Positions 23,794 to 31,081 of a stretch of 40,772 nt of DNA are shown here, one piece after another. The notes below the pieces were generated by a model. The model was not told the DNA's origin. It saw nothing but the letters and a program-made list of their open reading frames with translations, and made no database searches. How positions within the stretch are numbered: the first letter of the stretch is position 1; each line of letters starts with the position of its first letter. The position numbers were made by a program, and so were the translations under genes. Source of the stretch: an uncultured Alphaproteobacteria bacterium (GTDB lineage Bacteria > Pseudomonadota > Alphaproteobacteria > CAAHEQ01 > UBA3637); the NCBI GenBank assembly GCA_937935995.1, contig CALGXF010000019.1, forward strand, positions 1 to 40,772. Reading direction: 5' to 3'.

Positions 23794-24147
23794 TTAAGGT
23801 TTCGGATACATTTCCTTAACCGCCAAACAATCTTCAATATATTGTTGAAGCTGTGCCGAACCGGCGGCCATCAAAACCGGATCTCCCGAGTTCATTTTAA
23901 CTTGGGCATCCAAAAATTCGCTCGCAGACGGATAAGCCGTTTGACGTTTTTGCACATACGTGCGCGTGTCTTCGACATCTTGCAAAACAGGCGCGCCGTT
24001 TTCATCCGGAACGATTTTTTTACCGTTTCTTTGGCCGGTCATCAAACTTTTCCAGGTCTCATCCGATATTTCAACGCCGTTTAAACATTTGTCCGATGAC
24101 ATGAAAAAACCGTAACTGCCGTCTTTTTTGTGTTTTCCGTAAAACAT
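23794..24147 (-). CDS. Small protein downstream of the tail fibre, possible tail-fibre assembly partner
   Basis: The product is 117 residues. Its N-terminus (MFYGKHKKDGSYGFFMSSDK) and the early WKSLMTGQRNGKKI stretch resemble the first part of phage tail-fibre assembly proteins, which often begin with a short substrate-like or fibre-like segment and a statement of what is next to be entered. The rest is hydrophilic, with a helical end (SAQLQQYIEDCLAVKEMY). It follows the tail-fibre stop by nine bases with a GGAGG site, as assembly chaperones usually do. The assignment rests mainly on position and size, so I am only moderately sure. Confidence 0.5.
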   Translation of the reverse strand: MFYGKHKKDGSYGFFMSSDKCLNGVEISDETWKSLMTGQRNGKKIVPDENGAPVLQDVEDTRTYVQKRQTAYPSASEFLDAQVKMNSGDPVLMAAGSAQLQQYIEDCLAVKEMYPKP

Positions 24148-24156
24148 TTTGACCTC

Positions 24157-25158
24157 CTATACACCGACTAAAATCAAATCAATCACAGAATGTTTTTCCG
24201 TATCGCCGCGGTTATTATCAATAACGGTAATCGAAGATAAACTGTCGACTGAACTTAACAACAAGTTACAGTTTGACACCACTCTGTAGAAATAATCAAA
24301 AGCAATCGGAAACGTCCACGTAAAGTTATTAGCATTTGACGAAATCCGAACAACCATAATTTTCAACCGATCCGTGGCATGACCGTAAGGCAAAGATAAA
24401 CACGATCCATTTTCAGCCGAGTATAACCAGGAAACACCTAAATTAGAAACAAACGTCCCAGCGTTAATGTTACTGCCATTCACATCGGCTGTATTCGCAA
24501 TCGCCGTTTGAACGCCGGCCAGTGCTTCAGCAGCATCTTCGGCGCTTTCCACAGCCTCGGCTGCTTTCGTCGTACAGATGCCGGCATGCGTCAAACAATC
24601 CGCCGCTTTGCCGGTTGCCGTCGTTGCCGCCGTCGTCGCCTCATCAATTTTGTCCTGCAACGTTTGAATCATATTGTTGATTTCAATCGTTGAATTTTCA
24701 AGGGCTGTCGCATCCGCATTCCATAAAATCGCTTTTCCGGCTTCCGGAGTCGGCAATTGCATGTTAACGGACGAAGCAAATTTCGGCAAAACCATGCTAC
24801 GGTTTAAATCTTCCGCAATCTGCTGCATACACGCTGTCTGATAATCCAGCTCATGATTCAACACCTTTGCCCGCAGTTCGCCGCCATCCTGAAAGTCGGA
24901 CACGCGTTCAATCGACAGGTTTCGTAAAATCGTAATTTGTGTATCAGCAACCGGCGCCGTATCAAAAACGATGCTCCCGCCCGTCGATGAGCCGGCCCCC
25001 GTCACGGTATAGCCGTCTTCAAGCAATGTTTCATTCAAATACACTTCAATATCACTGTCTTCGAAAATGCCGAAAGCATAAGGAAAGACGGTCTGTGTGC
25101 CGTCTCCGATGTATTGAACACGGGGACGGACATTTTTAATTTGTATATGTTCTGTCAC
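24157..25158 (-). CDS. Phage-type tail-fibre protein
   Basis: The product is 333 residues. The N-terminal block (VQYIGDGTQTVFPYAFGIFE, DSDIEVYLNETLLEDGYTVT, TQITILRNLSIERVSDF) closely follows the head of T7 gp17-like and other short-tail fibre proteins that attach the fibre to the tail. A long Ala/Thr-rich helical middle (about 165-225, TAATTATGKAADCLTHAGIC) reads as a trimeric coiled coil, and a short beta-rich tip follows. The start is GTG at 25158, five bases after AAGGAGG. No capsid, terminase or lysis gene is nearby, so this is an isolated receptor-binding module. It could be a prophage remnant or part of a tailocin-like particle encoded elsewhere. Confidence 0.8.
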   Translation of the reverse strand: MTEHIQIKNVRPRVQYIGDGTQTVFPYAFGIFEDSDIEVYLNETLLEDGYTVTGAGSSTGGSIVFDTAPVADTQITILRNLSIERVSDFQDGGELRAKVLNHELDYQTACMQQIAEDLNRSMVLPKFASSVNMQLPTPEAGKAILWNADATALENSTIEINNMIQTLQDKIDEATTAATTATGKAADCLTHAGICTTKAAEAVESAEDAAEALAGVQTAIANTADVNGSNINAGTFVSNLGVSWLYSAENGSCLSLPYGHATDRLKIMVVRISSNANNFTWTFPIAFDYFYRVVSNCNLLLSSVDSLSSITVIDNNRGDTEKHSVIDLILVGV

Positions 25159-25180
25159 TTTTCCTCCTTTATATGCATAT

Positions 25181-25210
25181 AAAAAAAGGCCTCCGCCGCA
25201 GCAGAAGCCT
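25181..25210 (-). terminator. Terminator between the XRE gene and the tail-fibre gene
   Basis: On the minus strand a 10-bp stem (with three G-T wobbles) and a TGCG tetraloop run into seven T. It lies downstream of the XRE gene and 23 bases upstream of the tail-fibre start, so it either ends the XRE transcript or attenuates read-through into the tail genes. Between 25211 and 25304 I see nothing else clear. Confidence 0.75.
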
Positions 25211-25304
25211 ATGTTCCGAAGATACTCTTATCCCGGATACATGTTTATCCTTTTAGCATAAAAAACAAAAAATGTCAAGGAATTTATTCCTAAAAAGGGA
25301 ATCC

Positions 25305-25535
25305 TTATTTCTTTTCTTCCAACAAGTCAATGACCGGCACATTCAAAGCCCAAGAAATTCGTTGTAAACTCAACAACGTTATGTTCTTTTCAGACCGTTC
25401 GACCATACCGATATAAGTCCGATGCAAATCTGCCTTTTCAGCAAGAGCCTCTTGAGACAAATGCATCCGCCGACGATGCGCGCGAATATTTTTCGCAACA
25501 ACATCAAGTAAGTATCTGTTATCTATCTTTTTCAT
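25305..25535 (-). CDS. XRE-family HTH transcriptional regulator
   Basis: The product is 76 residues, essentially one Cro/C1-type helix-turn-helix. The recognition region is LSQEALAEKADLHRTYIGMVER (about 26-47), followed by KNITLLSLQRISWALNVPVI, the classical five-helix layout. There is no sensor domain. It sits directly upstream, in the same orientation, of the tail-fibre pair and downstream of rfbB, so it may control either itself or the tail module. The upstream DNA (25536-25640) is AT-rich with a small inverted repeat at 25593. Confidence 0.9.
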   Translation of the reverse strand: MKKIDNRYLLDVVAKNIRAHRRRMHLSQEALAEKADLHRTYIGMVERSEKNITLLSLQRISWALNVPVIDLLEEKK

Positions 25536-25592
25536 ACCGAGTATATTAATGAACTACCGGATTTAAAACTACATACTATAATAGGCATTTTT

Positions 25593-25606
25593 ATAGAATT
25601 TTCTAT
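25593..25606. promoter_or_regulatory. Candidate operator upstream of the XRE gene
   Basis: ATAGAA and TTCTAT flank two central T in a small inverted repeat, 58 bases upstream of the XRE start and near a minus-strand -10-like TATAGT (25580-25575). Short AT-rich palindromes are typical XRE sites, but this one is weak evidence by itself. Confidence 0.3.
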
Positions 25607-25703
25607 TTTTTATACCCAGTTGAGTGTGAATTTTGTCCAATTTACCCTCTTTTTTTTGAATAAAAAAGAAACAAAAGAGGGATGTTTTTTCGTCGATTCG
25701 GTT

Positions 25704-26741
25704 TTATTTTCCGCCGGCAGTCGGTTGTCTTTGATCAAAAGCGGCTATGTACCAATCAATCGTTTTCGTAATTCCCGTGTCAAACGTTTCGTTTGCTTTC
25801 CATCCCAACTGATTTTCCAATTTGCCCGCATCAATCGCATATCGCTTATCATGTCCGGGGCGATCCGCCACAAATGTGATTAAATCCTGATACCGACCCT
25901 TTTTCCGCGGGCGTACTTGATTTAAATACGTACAAATCGCATCAACGATTTGCAAATTATTCTTTTCATTATGACCGCCGACATTGTAGGTTTCCCCTGT
26001 TTGCCCATGATGATAAATCAAATCAATCGCGCGACAATGATCCAAAACATACAACCAATCCCGCACGTTTTTTCCGTCTCCGTAAACGGGAATGGCTTCT
26101 TCGGCCAAACATTTGCGAATAATCGTCGGGATTAACTTTTCGGCATGCTGTTTCGGGCCGTAGTTGTTGGAACAATTTGAAGTCGTTACATTCATACCGT
26201 ACGTATGATGATAAGCCCGCACCAAGAAATCCGAAGACGCTTTTGATGCTGAATACGGAGAATTCGGCGCATACGCCGTTGTTTCGGTAAAATATCCCGT
26301 TTTCCCCAAAGACCCGTACACTTCGTCCGTTGAAATATGATGGAAGCGGCACGTTTCGTATCCGGCTTTTGTTTCATTCGGAGCCGTCATCCAATGGCGG
26401 CGAGCGGCTTCCAATAAATGAAACGTTCCGACAATATTTGTTTCCACGAACGCTTTTGGGCCTTTAATTGAATTATCCACATGGCTTTCGGCCGCAAAAT
26501 GAATGACACCGCGAATGTCAAATTTTTCAAACACCTGTGCCACTTCTTGTTCTTGAACAAGGTCGCCCTGCACGAATGTATAATTCGGTAAATCGACGCA
26601 TTCCGTCAAATGATTTAAATCGGCGGCATAGGTCAATTTATCAAAATTGACAATCATGGTATCCGGATACTTCCGAGCAAAATAAGGAATAAAATTCGAA
26701 CCGATAAAACCGGCACCTCCGGTTACAAGAATACTTTTCAT
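25704..26741 (-). CDS. rfbB: dTDP-glucose 4,6-dehydratase
   Basis: The product is 345 residues. It converts dTDP-glucose to dTDP-4-keto-6-deoxyglucose with bound NAD+, a key step to rhamnose and other deoxysugars. Seen are the NAD-binding TGGAGFIGSNF (7-17), HFAAESHVDNS, the STDEVYGSLG loop with the catalytic acids, YSASKASSDFLVRAYHHTYG carrying the YxxxK pair, and the substrate-binding NCSNNYGPKQHAEKLIPT. Length is typical. It follows rfbA by 11 bases. No rfbC or rfbD is visible, so the later steps are encoded elsewhere or a different sugar is made. Confidence 0.95.
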   Translation of the reverse strand: MKSILVTGGAGFIGSNFIPYFARKYPDTMIVNFDKLTYAADLNHLTECVDLPNYTFVQGDLVQEQEVAQVFEKFDIRGVIHFAAESHVDNSIKGPKAFVETNIVGTFHLLEAARRHWMTAPNETKAGYETCRFHHISTDEVYGSLGKTGYFTETTAYAPNSPYSASKASSDFLVRAYHHTYGMNVTTSNCSNNYGPKQHAEKLIPTIIRKCLAEEAIPVYGDGKNVRDWLYVLDHCRAIDLIYHHGQTGETYNVGGHNEKNNLQIVDAICTYLNQVRPRKKGRYQDLITFVADRPGHDKRYAIDAGKLENQLGWKANETFDTGITKTIDWYIAAFDQRQPTAGGK

Positions 26742-26752
26742 TAGTCTATCCT

Positions 26753-27625
26753 TTAAAATTCAGCTTTAACGTATTTCAGATATTCCTTATAAGGAACACC
26801 GTCTTTAATCTCATCAATTAATTTTTGGAATTGAACCGCATCAATAAAGCCCCGTCTGTAAGCAATTTCTTCGATACAGGCAATTTTCAAACCTTGCCGT
26901 TCTTCAATAATCCCCACATAATTGGATGCTTCCAACAAAGAACCGGGCGTTCCGGTGTCAAGCCAAGCCGTCCCACGCCGTAAAACCACCGCTTTCAATC
27001 TGTCTTCATCCAAATAAAGGCGATTTAAATCCGTGATTTCCAACTCGCCCCGTGCAGAAGGTTTCAAGGCACGCGCTTTGGCAACAACATCGGCATGATA
27101 AAAATAAAGCCCGACAACGGCATAGTTTGATTTCGGATTGTGTGGTTTTTCTTCCAAAGACAAAACTTTGCCCGTTTTATCGAATTCAACAATACCGAAC
27201 CGCTCCGGATCCGACACATGATACCCGAAAACAACGGCACCGGGATTGTCTTTTACTTGTGCAGCCACATCCGCAAACTGTCCGCCCATGTAAAAAATAT
27301 TATCGCCTAAAATCAGGCAAACATCTTCATCCCCGATAAAATCAGCACCCAACGTAAAAGCCTCCGCAATGCCTTTAGGTTCTTGTTGAACCTTGTATTC
27401 AATATGAAGGCCGAATCGCGCGCCGTCCCCGAAAAAATGTTTCAAATGCGGCGTGTCATGCGGTGTTGAAATAATCAATATGTCCCGTATCCCGAACAAC
27501 ATCAACGTTGACAGCGGATAATAAATCATCGGCTTGTCATAAACCGGCAGCAACTGCTTACAGCATGTCAGTGTCAACGGATACAAACGAGACCCGGAAC
27601 CGCCGGCTAAAATAATCCCTTTCAT
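26753..27625 (-). CDS. rfbA: Glucose-1-phosphate thymidylyltransferase
   Basis: The product is 290 residues, the usual length. It joins glucose-1-phosphate and dTTP to form dTDP-glucose, the first committed step of dTDP-sugar synthesis. The pyrophosphorylase start KGIILAGGSGSRLYPLT (2-18), the PMIYYPLSTLML segment, the LILGDNIFY metal site, and the EEKPHNPKSNYAVVGLYFY segment are all in place. The ribosome site is AAGGG. It is the first gene of the minus-strand rfb pair, facing the slyX gene across 193 bases of AT-rich DNA with a possible TATAAT (27721-27716, minus). Confidence 0.95.
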   Translation of the reverse strand: MKGIILAGGSGSRLYPLTLTCCKQLLPVYDKPMIYYPLSTLMLFGIRDILIISTPHDTPHLKHFFGDGARFGLHIEYKVQQEPKGIAEAFTLGADFIGDEDVCLILGDNIFYMGGQFADVAAQVKDNPGAVVFGYHVSDPERFGIVEFDKTGKVLSLEEKPHNPKSNYAVVGLYFYHADVVAKARALKPSARGELEITDLNRLYLDEDRLKAVVLRRGTAWLDTGTPGSLLEASNYVGIIEERQGLKIACIEEIAYRRGFIDAVQFQKLIDEIKDGVPYKEYLKYVKAEF

Positions 27626-27741
27626 GGTTTTTCCCTTAAGTAACTTTCGTATATGCCCATAACTTATAAAACTTTTTGTAAAAAAGCAATTGAAAATTCA
27701 TCTTTTAGGTGAAAAATTATATCATCTTATCGCCAAATAGC

Positions 27742-27760
27742 ATACTATAGTTATCATTCA
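27742..27760 (+). promoter_or_regulatory. -10-like element before slyX, similar to one at 13004
   Basis: ATACTATAGTTATCATTCA here closely matches ATACTATAATTATCATTTG at 13004-13022, in the divergent glycan promoter region. Each contains TATAGT or TATAAT but no good -35 at the right distance. The shared sequence suggests a common promoter type or a bound factor; the evidence is limited. Confidence 0.3.
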
Positions 27761-27818
27761 CGGAAAAGATTGCGTTTTTTCAAAATCATCTTTATGCTTA
27801 AAGAAAAGGAGACACATT

Positions 27819-28025
27819 ATGAACCCAGAAACAGAAAAACGTTTAATGGCCGTAGAAATGGCACTGGCACATCATGAACAATTAATTGATGATTTGAACG
27901 AAGAATTGATTCGACAAGGCAAAGTCATCGATTATTTGATACGGGAAAACAAAATGTTGACCGAAGCTTTAAAAGAAAGCAATATCAAACCGCAATCGGA
28001 AGAAACACCGCCACCGCATTATTAA
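27819..28025 (+). CDS. slyX: SlyX family protein
   Basis: The product is 68 residues. It is almost all amphipathic helix (EKRLMAVEMALAHHEQLIDD and NEELIRQGKVIDYLIRENKM), consistent with a coiled-coil oligomer, and ends with the diagnostic EETPPPHY tail shared with E. coli SlyX. The function of SlyX is unknown. An AAGGAG ribosome site precedes the ATG, and a bidirectional terminator follows after one base. It stands alone on the plus strand between rfbA and the DUF805 gene. Confidence 0.92.
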   Translation: MNPETEKRLMAVEMALAHHEQLIDDLNEELIRQGKVIDYLIRENKMLTEALKESNIKPQSEETPPPHY

Positions 28026-28026
28026 A

Positions 28027-28053
28027 AAAACGCCTCTTTAAAGGAGGCGTTTT
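28027..28053. terminator. Bidirectional terminator after slyX
   Basis: AAAACGCCTC pairs with GAGGCGTTTT (28027-28036 with 28044-28053) around a 7-base loop. It serves slyX (plus) and the DUF805 gene (minus), which ends at 28074. Confidence 0.85.
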
Positions 28054-28073
28054 AACATGTTGTTCAAAAGTAT

Positions 28074-28670
28074 CTATACAGGAACTTTTCCGTAGCGATT
28101 CTCCCCCTTTGTTCCGGGTGATAACGTAAAAACAAGGTAAATAACCGAAAAAACAAGAATAGCCAAAAAGATAAAAAACATACTCCCGGCGACCAAATCC
28201 ACATTCGCAGACGGAGCATCCGTAAGGAATATTGACATGATAAGAAGGAAAGGAAGAGCCGGCAGACCTATCATCGCACATAGCCACGGAAGAAAGTACC
28301 ACCATCCTGAGCGATCTATGTCATGCATACGCCGCACACCAACTGCCATGTTTGGAAGCAAAGAAATGACATAATAGGCCGTTCCCAATGAAACAAAGGG
28401 TATTCCGAATGAAATAAAGGACAGCACAATAGAGGCTAATAAATTAAACAGAAAAAACCACCAATATTCCGCTCGGTTCGCGCGCCCTTGAAATGTTGCA
28501 TATTTTTTAAAACATCCGATATAGCGACCTAACGGAGAGATATCATCTCCGGCAGAAACGTCCTCGTCACAGGAAAGAAGCGCTTTTTTCTGCTCTTCAA
28601 ATTCAGCATCCGTAATAACGCCTTTTTTCTTCAACGCCGCTAATTTTTCCAAATCATCCCATTTTGTCAT
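28074..28670 (-). CDS. DUF805 membrane protein with N-terminal SHOCT-like helix pair
   Basis: The product is 198 residues. Residues 1-28 (WDDLEKLAALKKKGVITDAE followed by FEEQKKALL) form a SHOCT-type hairpin. Residues about 50-195 are DUF805: FQGRANRAEYWWFFLFNLLA is the family start, followed by GVRRMHDIDRSGWWYFLPWL and four to five hydrophobic segments. I chose the ATG at 28670 because GAGGAGG lies six bases upstream; the in-frame ATG at 28733 has no ribosome site. DUF805 is an inner-membrane family without known function. The SHOCT-like head resembles that of the DUF2157 protein at 7151-8098. Confidence 0.88.
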   Translation of the reverse strand: MTKWDDLEKLAALKKKGVITDAEFEEQKKALLSCDEDVSAGDDISPLGRYIGCFKKYATFQGRANRAEYWWFFLFNLLASIVLSFISFGIPFVSLGTAYYVISLLPNMAVGVRRMHDIDRSGWWYFLPWLCAMIGLPALPFLLIMSIFLTDAPSANVDLVAGSMFFIFLAILVFSVIYLVFTLSPGTKGENRYGKVPV

Positions 28671-28753
28671 ATTTATTCCTCCTCTATGTTTGATTACATA
28701 GCATGTGATAAAACAGACATTTAAATTTGTCAATGGATTTTTATACCTGCCGC

Positions 28754-29278
28754 TTATTCAATAATGCCGCAAGCTATTCTGCCTCCGCCGCCGCCCAAAG
28801 GTTCCGGCGTATCTTGGTAATTATCGCCGCCGGCGTGTATTATGACGGCACGACCTTTAAAATCCGATGCCTGAACACCGGTTAACAGATGTGTTGCTTG
28901 AACGGTTCCGTCCGACGTTACAATTAAAACCGGCAAATCTCCTTGATGTCCGTCTGCTCCGGGCCCCAAATGCTTGCCGGTTTGATGCGGGTCATAATGG
29001 CCGCCCGCCGCTGTGCCTAAAACCGTTTTGCCGTCAACGACCGTCGAACCGCAGTTCCCGTTTTCATGAATGTGGATACCATGTTCACCGGGTTGCAACC
29101 CGTTAAAAGATTCGTCCACACGCAGGCCTTGCGCCGTATCAGTAAACGTTATTGTTCCGATGACGGCACCGTTTCCTTCGGGCGTTAATAGGTAAATAGT
29201 CGCTCGCGCTTCTTCCGCCTTTGCGGTCGGACAAAGAATCATCCCGGCCAACAAAACTGATAAAAAACTTTTTTTCAT
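28754..29278 (-). CDS. sodC: Superoxide dismutase [Cu-Zn], periplasmic
   Basis: The product is 174 residues with a signal peptide (MKKSFLSVLLAGMILCPTAKA), so it works in the periplasm. It disproportionates superoxide to hydrogen peroxide and oxygen. The copper and zinc ligands are visible: HGIHIHENGNC (first histidine pair and the disulfide cysteine), GGHYDPHQTGKHLGPGADGH (zinc histidines and bridging His), and RAVIIHAGGDNY (fourth copper His). The GGGGGRIACGIIE end carries the active-site Arg and second disulfide Cys. The GGGAGG ribosome site precedes the ATG. It protects against phagocyte or exogenous superoxide. Confidence 0.95.
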   Translation of the reverse strand: MKKSFLSVLLAGMILCPTAKAEEARATIYLLTPEGNGAVIGTITFTDTAQGLRVDESFNGLQPGEHGIHIHENGNCGSTVVDGKTVLGTAAGGHYDPHQTGKHLGPGADGHQGDLPVLIVTSDGTVQATHLLTGVQASDFKGRAVIIHAGGDNYQDTPEPLGGGGGRIACGIIE

Positions 29279-29321
29279 GATTTTCCTCCCCCATTATCAG
29301 GTGGGATTTTTTCATGAAAAA

Positions 29322-30050
29322 TCAAGCGTTTTCTTTCCATTCGCATCGGACAGAGGCCAAAACCGTATCACCTTTTGTTAAATCATGCTGCGTTTCCAAT
29401 CCGTTTATTTGAGTCGAAACCGTTACGATATCGCCCAATAATGCCGGCTTTTTAAAAACAACTTCCAATTTTGAAAGCTGATGCGTTTGCAAAAAGGATT
29501 CCGGCAAAGAATCCAATGCCCACACCGGATAGTTCGCATTATTGACATGTTTGTTAAAGTCAATATGGTCATGCAGAACCGGCACATTTATGACCGTTGT
29601 CGGTTGTTCAACCGACGGCCATTTCGGAAAAGTCGTTTCAACCGCTCGCTCTTCAATAACTTCGTAGTCCGGCAAATACTTTTGAACGGAAACAGGCCGC
29701 ATTTTTTCAATATCCACCACCACCCATTGGCTGGACGCTTTTACCAAGACATTCCCTGCCTCATCCGTCATTTGAAAGTCACGAATACCGGAAACAAGCG
29801 TCTTTCCGGATGGCCAAGTCGACAAAACAACCGGCTCTCGCCACTGCGGCATCCGGTTTATTTGAACATGATAATTCGCACCGACCCATCCGATTTTCCG
29901 TTGCTCGCAAAACGTATAACCGACACCCATTTCTTCGGCGTGCATATCCGCAACGTCTTGGAAAAAATTGAACAAACTCATTAAACGCAGATGAAACGAT
30001 TCATCACATTCATAGCTTTTCAAGACATACCTTTTTGTATACTTTTGCAT
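29322..30050 (-). CDS. Acyl-ACP thioesterase (FatA/FatB-like double hotdog)
   Basis: The product is 242 residues. It would release free fatty acid from acyl carrier protein in the cytoplasm. The first hotdog has YVLKSYECDESFHLRLMSLF and FFQDVADMHAEEMG; the second has the typical active-site segment DHIDFNKHVNNANYPVWALD (about 173-192) with the catalytic Asn/His. The start is the ATG at 30050, six bases after GAGGAGT; the in-frame ATG at 30098 lacks a ribosome site. That ribosome site lies inside a small hairpin (30055-30070). It follows nadK by 51 bases on the same strand. Such thioesterases are widespread in anaerobic and gut bacteria. Confidence 0.9.
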   Translation of the reverse strand: MQKYTKRYVLKSYECDESFHLRLMSLFNFFQDVADMHAEEMGVGYTFCEQRKIGWVGANYHVQINRMPQWREPVVLSTWPSGKTLVSGIRDFQMTDEAGNVLVKASSQWVVVDIEKMRPVSVQKYLPDYEVIEERAVETTFPKWPSVEQPTTVINVPVLHDHIDFNKHVNNANYPVWALDSLPESFLQTHQLSKLEVVFKKPALLGDIVTVSTQINGLETQHDLTKGDTVLASVRCEWKENA

Positions 30051-30054
30051 AAAA

Positions 30055-30070
30055 GACTCCTCAAGGAGCC
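30055..30070 (-). promoter_or_regulatory. Hairpin covering the thioesterase ribosome-binding site
   Basis: On the minus strand GGCTCC (30070-30065) pairs with GGAGTC (30060-30055) around a TTGA tetraloop, one G-T wobble included. The 3' arm contains the GGAG used for the start at 30050, so folding would lower translation unless coupled ribosomes from nadK open it. Confidence 0.4.
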
Positions 30071-30101
30071 ACTTTATCACACGCGCGTAAAAATGCAACC
30101 T

Positions 30102-30947
30102 TTACTCACGATTTAAAATACGCTGGGCAAAAATAGCATTCCGAACAACTTGATGTGTCGGATTATACAAAACACGAACCGTTTGAGGTGCTTTTTGAAT
30201 CAGACAGCGTTTGAAATGCATCTGTGTCACATTATCACAATCCAAAGATTGAGGCCGTTTTTCCGTGTCCAAAGCTTCAATCTGAATACGCGTTTGTTCA
30301 TCAACCGTCGCATTGATGCCCGGTGCTTTGGATTTAATTTGAGCCACCCCCGCAATCGACCATTGACGGCATCCGACCGGAATAACCATGCCGTCTGCCC
30401 ACCGGCAATATCCGGTGCTGCCCTGCGGTGTTGCCACAATCACGCTGTTACACCAAACTTCATCACGATAAACAACATCATTGAGCGTAATTCGAATATG
30501 AGCCGTTTGTGACGTTTCACACCGCGTTGCCACATCATTTAAACAAATGTGATGAAAAGGATGTTTTTTCACATCGACACCCGAGCAATCCAACGCCGGA
30601 AAAGGCACAACAGCCGCATGATAAATTTCCGAAATCAAATCCGTCGGTTCACAGTTCAACAAATACCCTTCTCCGCCGCGGTCAATTCCGTAAACGGGAA
30701 TATCAAACGGATAAGCCATTTTCATGGCATCCAACATCGTTCCGTCACCGCCCAAAGCCACAATGACATCGGCTTTTTCCAAAGGCTCCTGCCCAAACCG
30801 GCGCGTGTAATCCGGCAAGTCCTTTTTCCCTTTTTCATTACCGGCGTAAAAGTGGATGTGATGTACTTGCTGATGAAAAAGAGGCGCTTCCTTTGTATAA
30901 GCAAAGGTTGTTTCCGGAACTTCATGAAATGGAACGGATGATGTCAT
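30102..30947 (-). CDS. NAD kinase-like protein, divergent
   Basis: The product is 281 residues. NAD kinase phosphorylates NAD+ to NADP+ using ATP. The phosphate-binding GGDGT is intact (VALGGDGTMLDAM). Other blocks have changed: the usual GxNxGxLGFL reads GIDRGGEGYLLN, the NE motif reads ND (LNDVATR), the DG before the second glycine-rich loop reads NS (WCNSVIVATPQGSTGY), and TPTGSTAY reads TPQGSTGY. The length and C-terminal beta region are normal. It may still be the cell's NAD kinase or may use a related substrate. The ribosome site is AGAGGGG. It is the first gene of a minus-strand pair with the thioesterase. Confidence 0.82.
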   Translation of the reverse strand: MTSSVPFHEVPETTFAYTKEAPLFHQQVHHIHFYAGNEKGKKDLPDYTRRFGQEPLEKADVIVALGGDGTMLDAMKMAYPFDIPVYGIDRGGEGYLLNCEPTDLISEIYHAAVVPFPALDCSGVDVKKHPFHHICLNDVATRCETSQTAHIRITLNDVVYRDEVWCNSVIVATPQGSTGYCRWADGMVIPVGCRQWSIAGVAQIKSKAPGINATVDEQTRIQIEALDTEKRPQSLDCDNVTQMHFKRCLIQKAPQTVRVLYNPTHQVVRNAIFAQRILNRE

Positions 30948-30971
30948 TTTCCCCTCTTTTTATATGAATAA

Positions 30972-31001
30972 AGTTTATCATAAATCCGGTCGGTTTGTCA
31001 A
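30972..31001 (-). promoter_or_regulatory. Promoter of the nadK-like gene
   Basis: On the minus strand a perfect TTGACA (31001-30996) and TAAACT (30977-30972) are spaced by 18 bases. A second perfect TTGACA lies 12 bases further upstream (31013-31008), because ATTGACAAA is directly repeated at a 12-base period (30994-31002 and 31006-31014). Confidence 0.5.
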
Positions 31002-31031
31002 TAAGTTTGTCAATTTTTTAAATCGTTTTGC

Positions 31032-31060
31032 TTGATATTTAAAACAAACAGGTTTATAGA
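31032..31060 (+). promoter_or_regulatory. Promoter of cstA
   Basis: TTGATA (31032-31037) and TATAGA (31055-31060) are spaced by 17 bases, followed by an AAAGGAG ribosome site at 31069-31075. The leader would be short, about 15 bases. Confidence 0.5.
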
Positions 31061-31081
31061 TGTATTCAAAAGGAGAATCAA

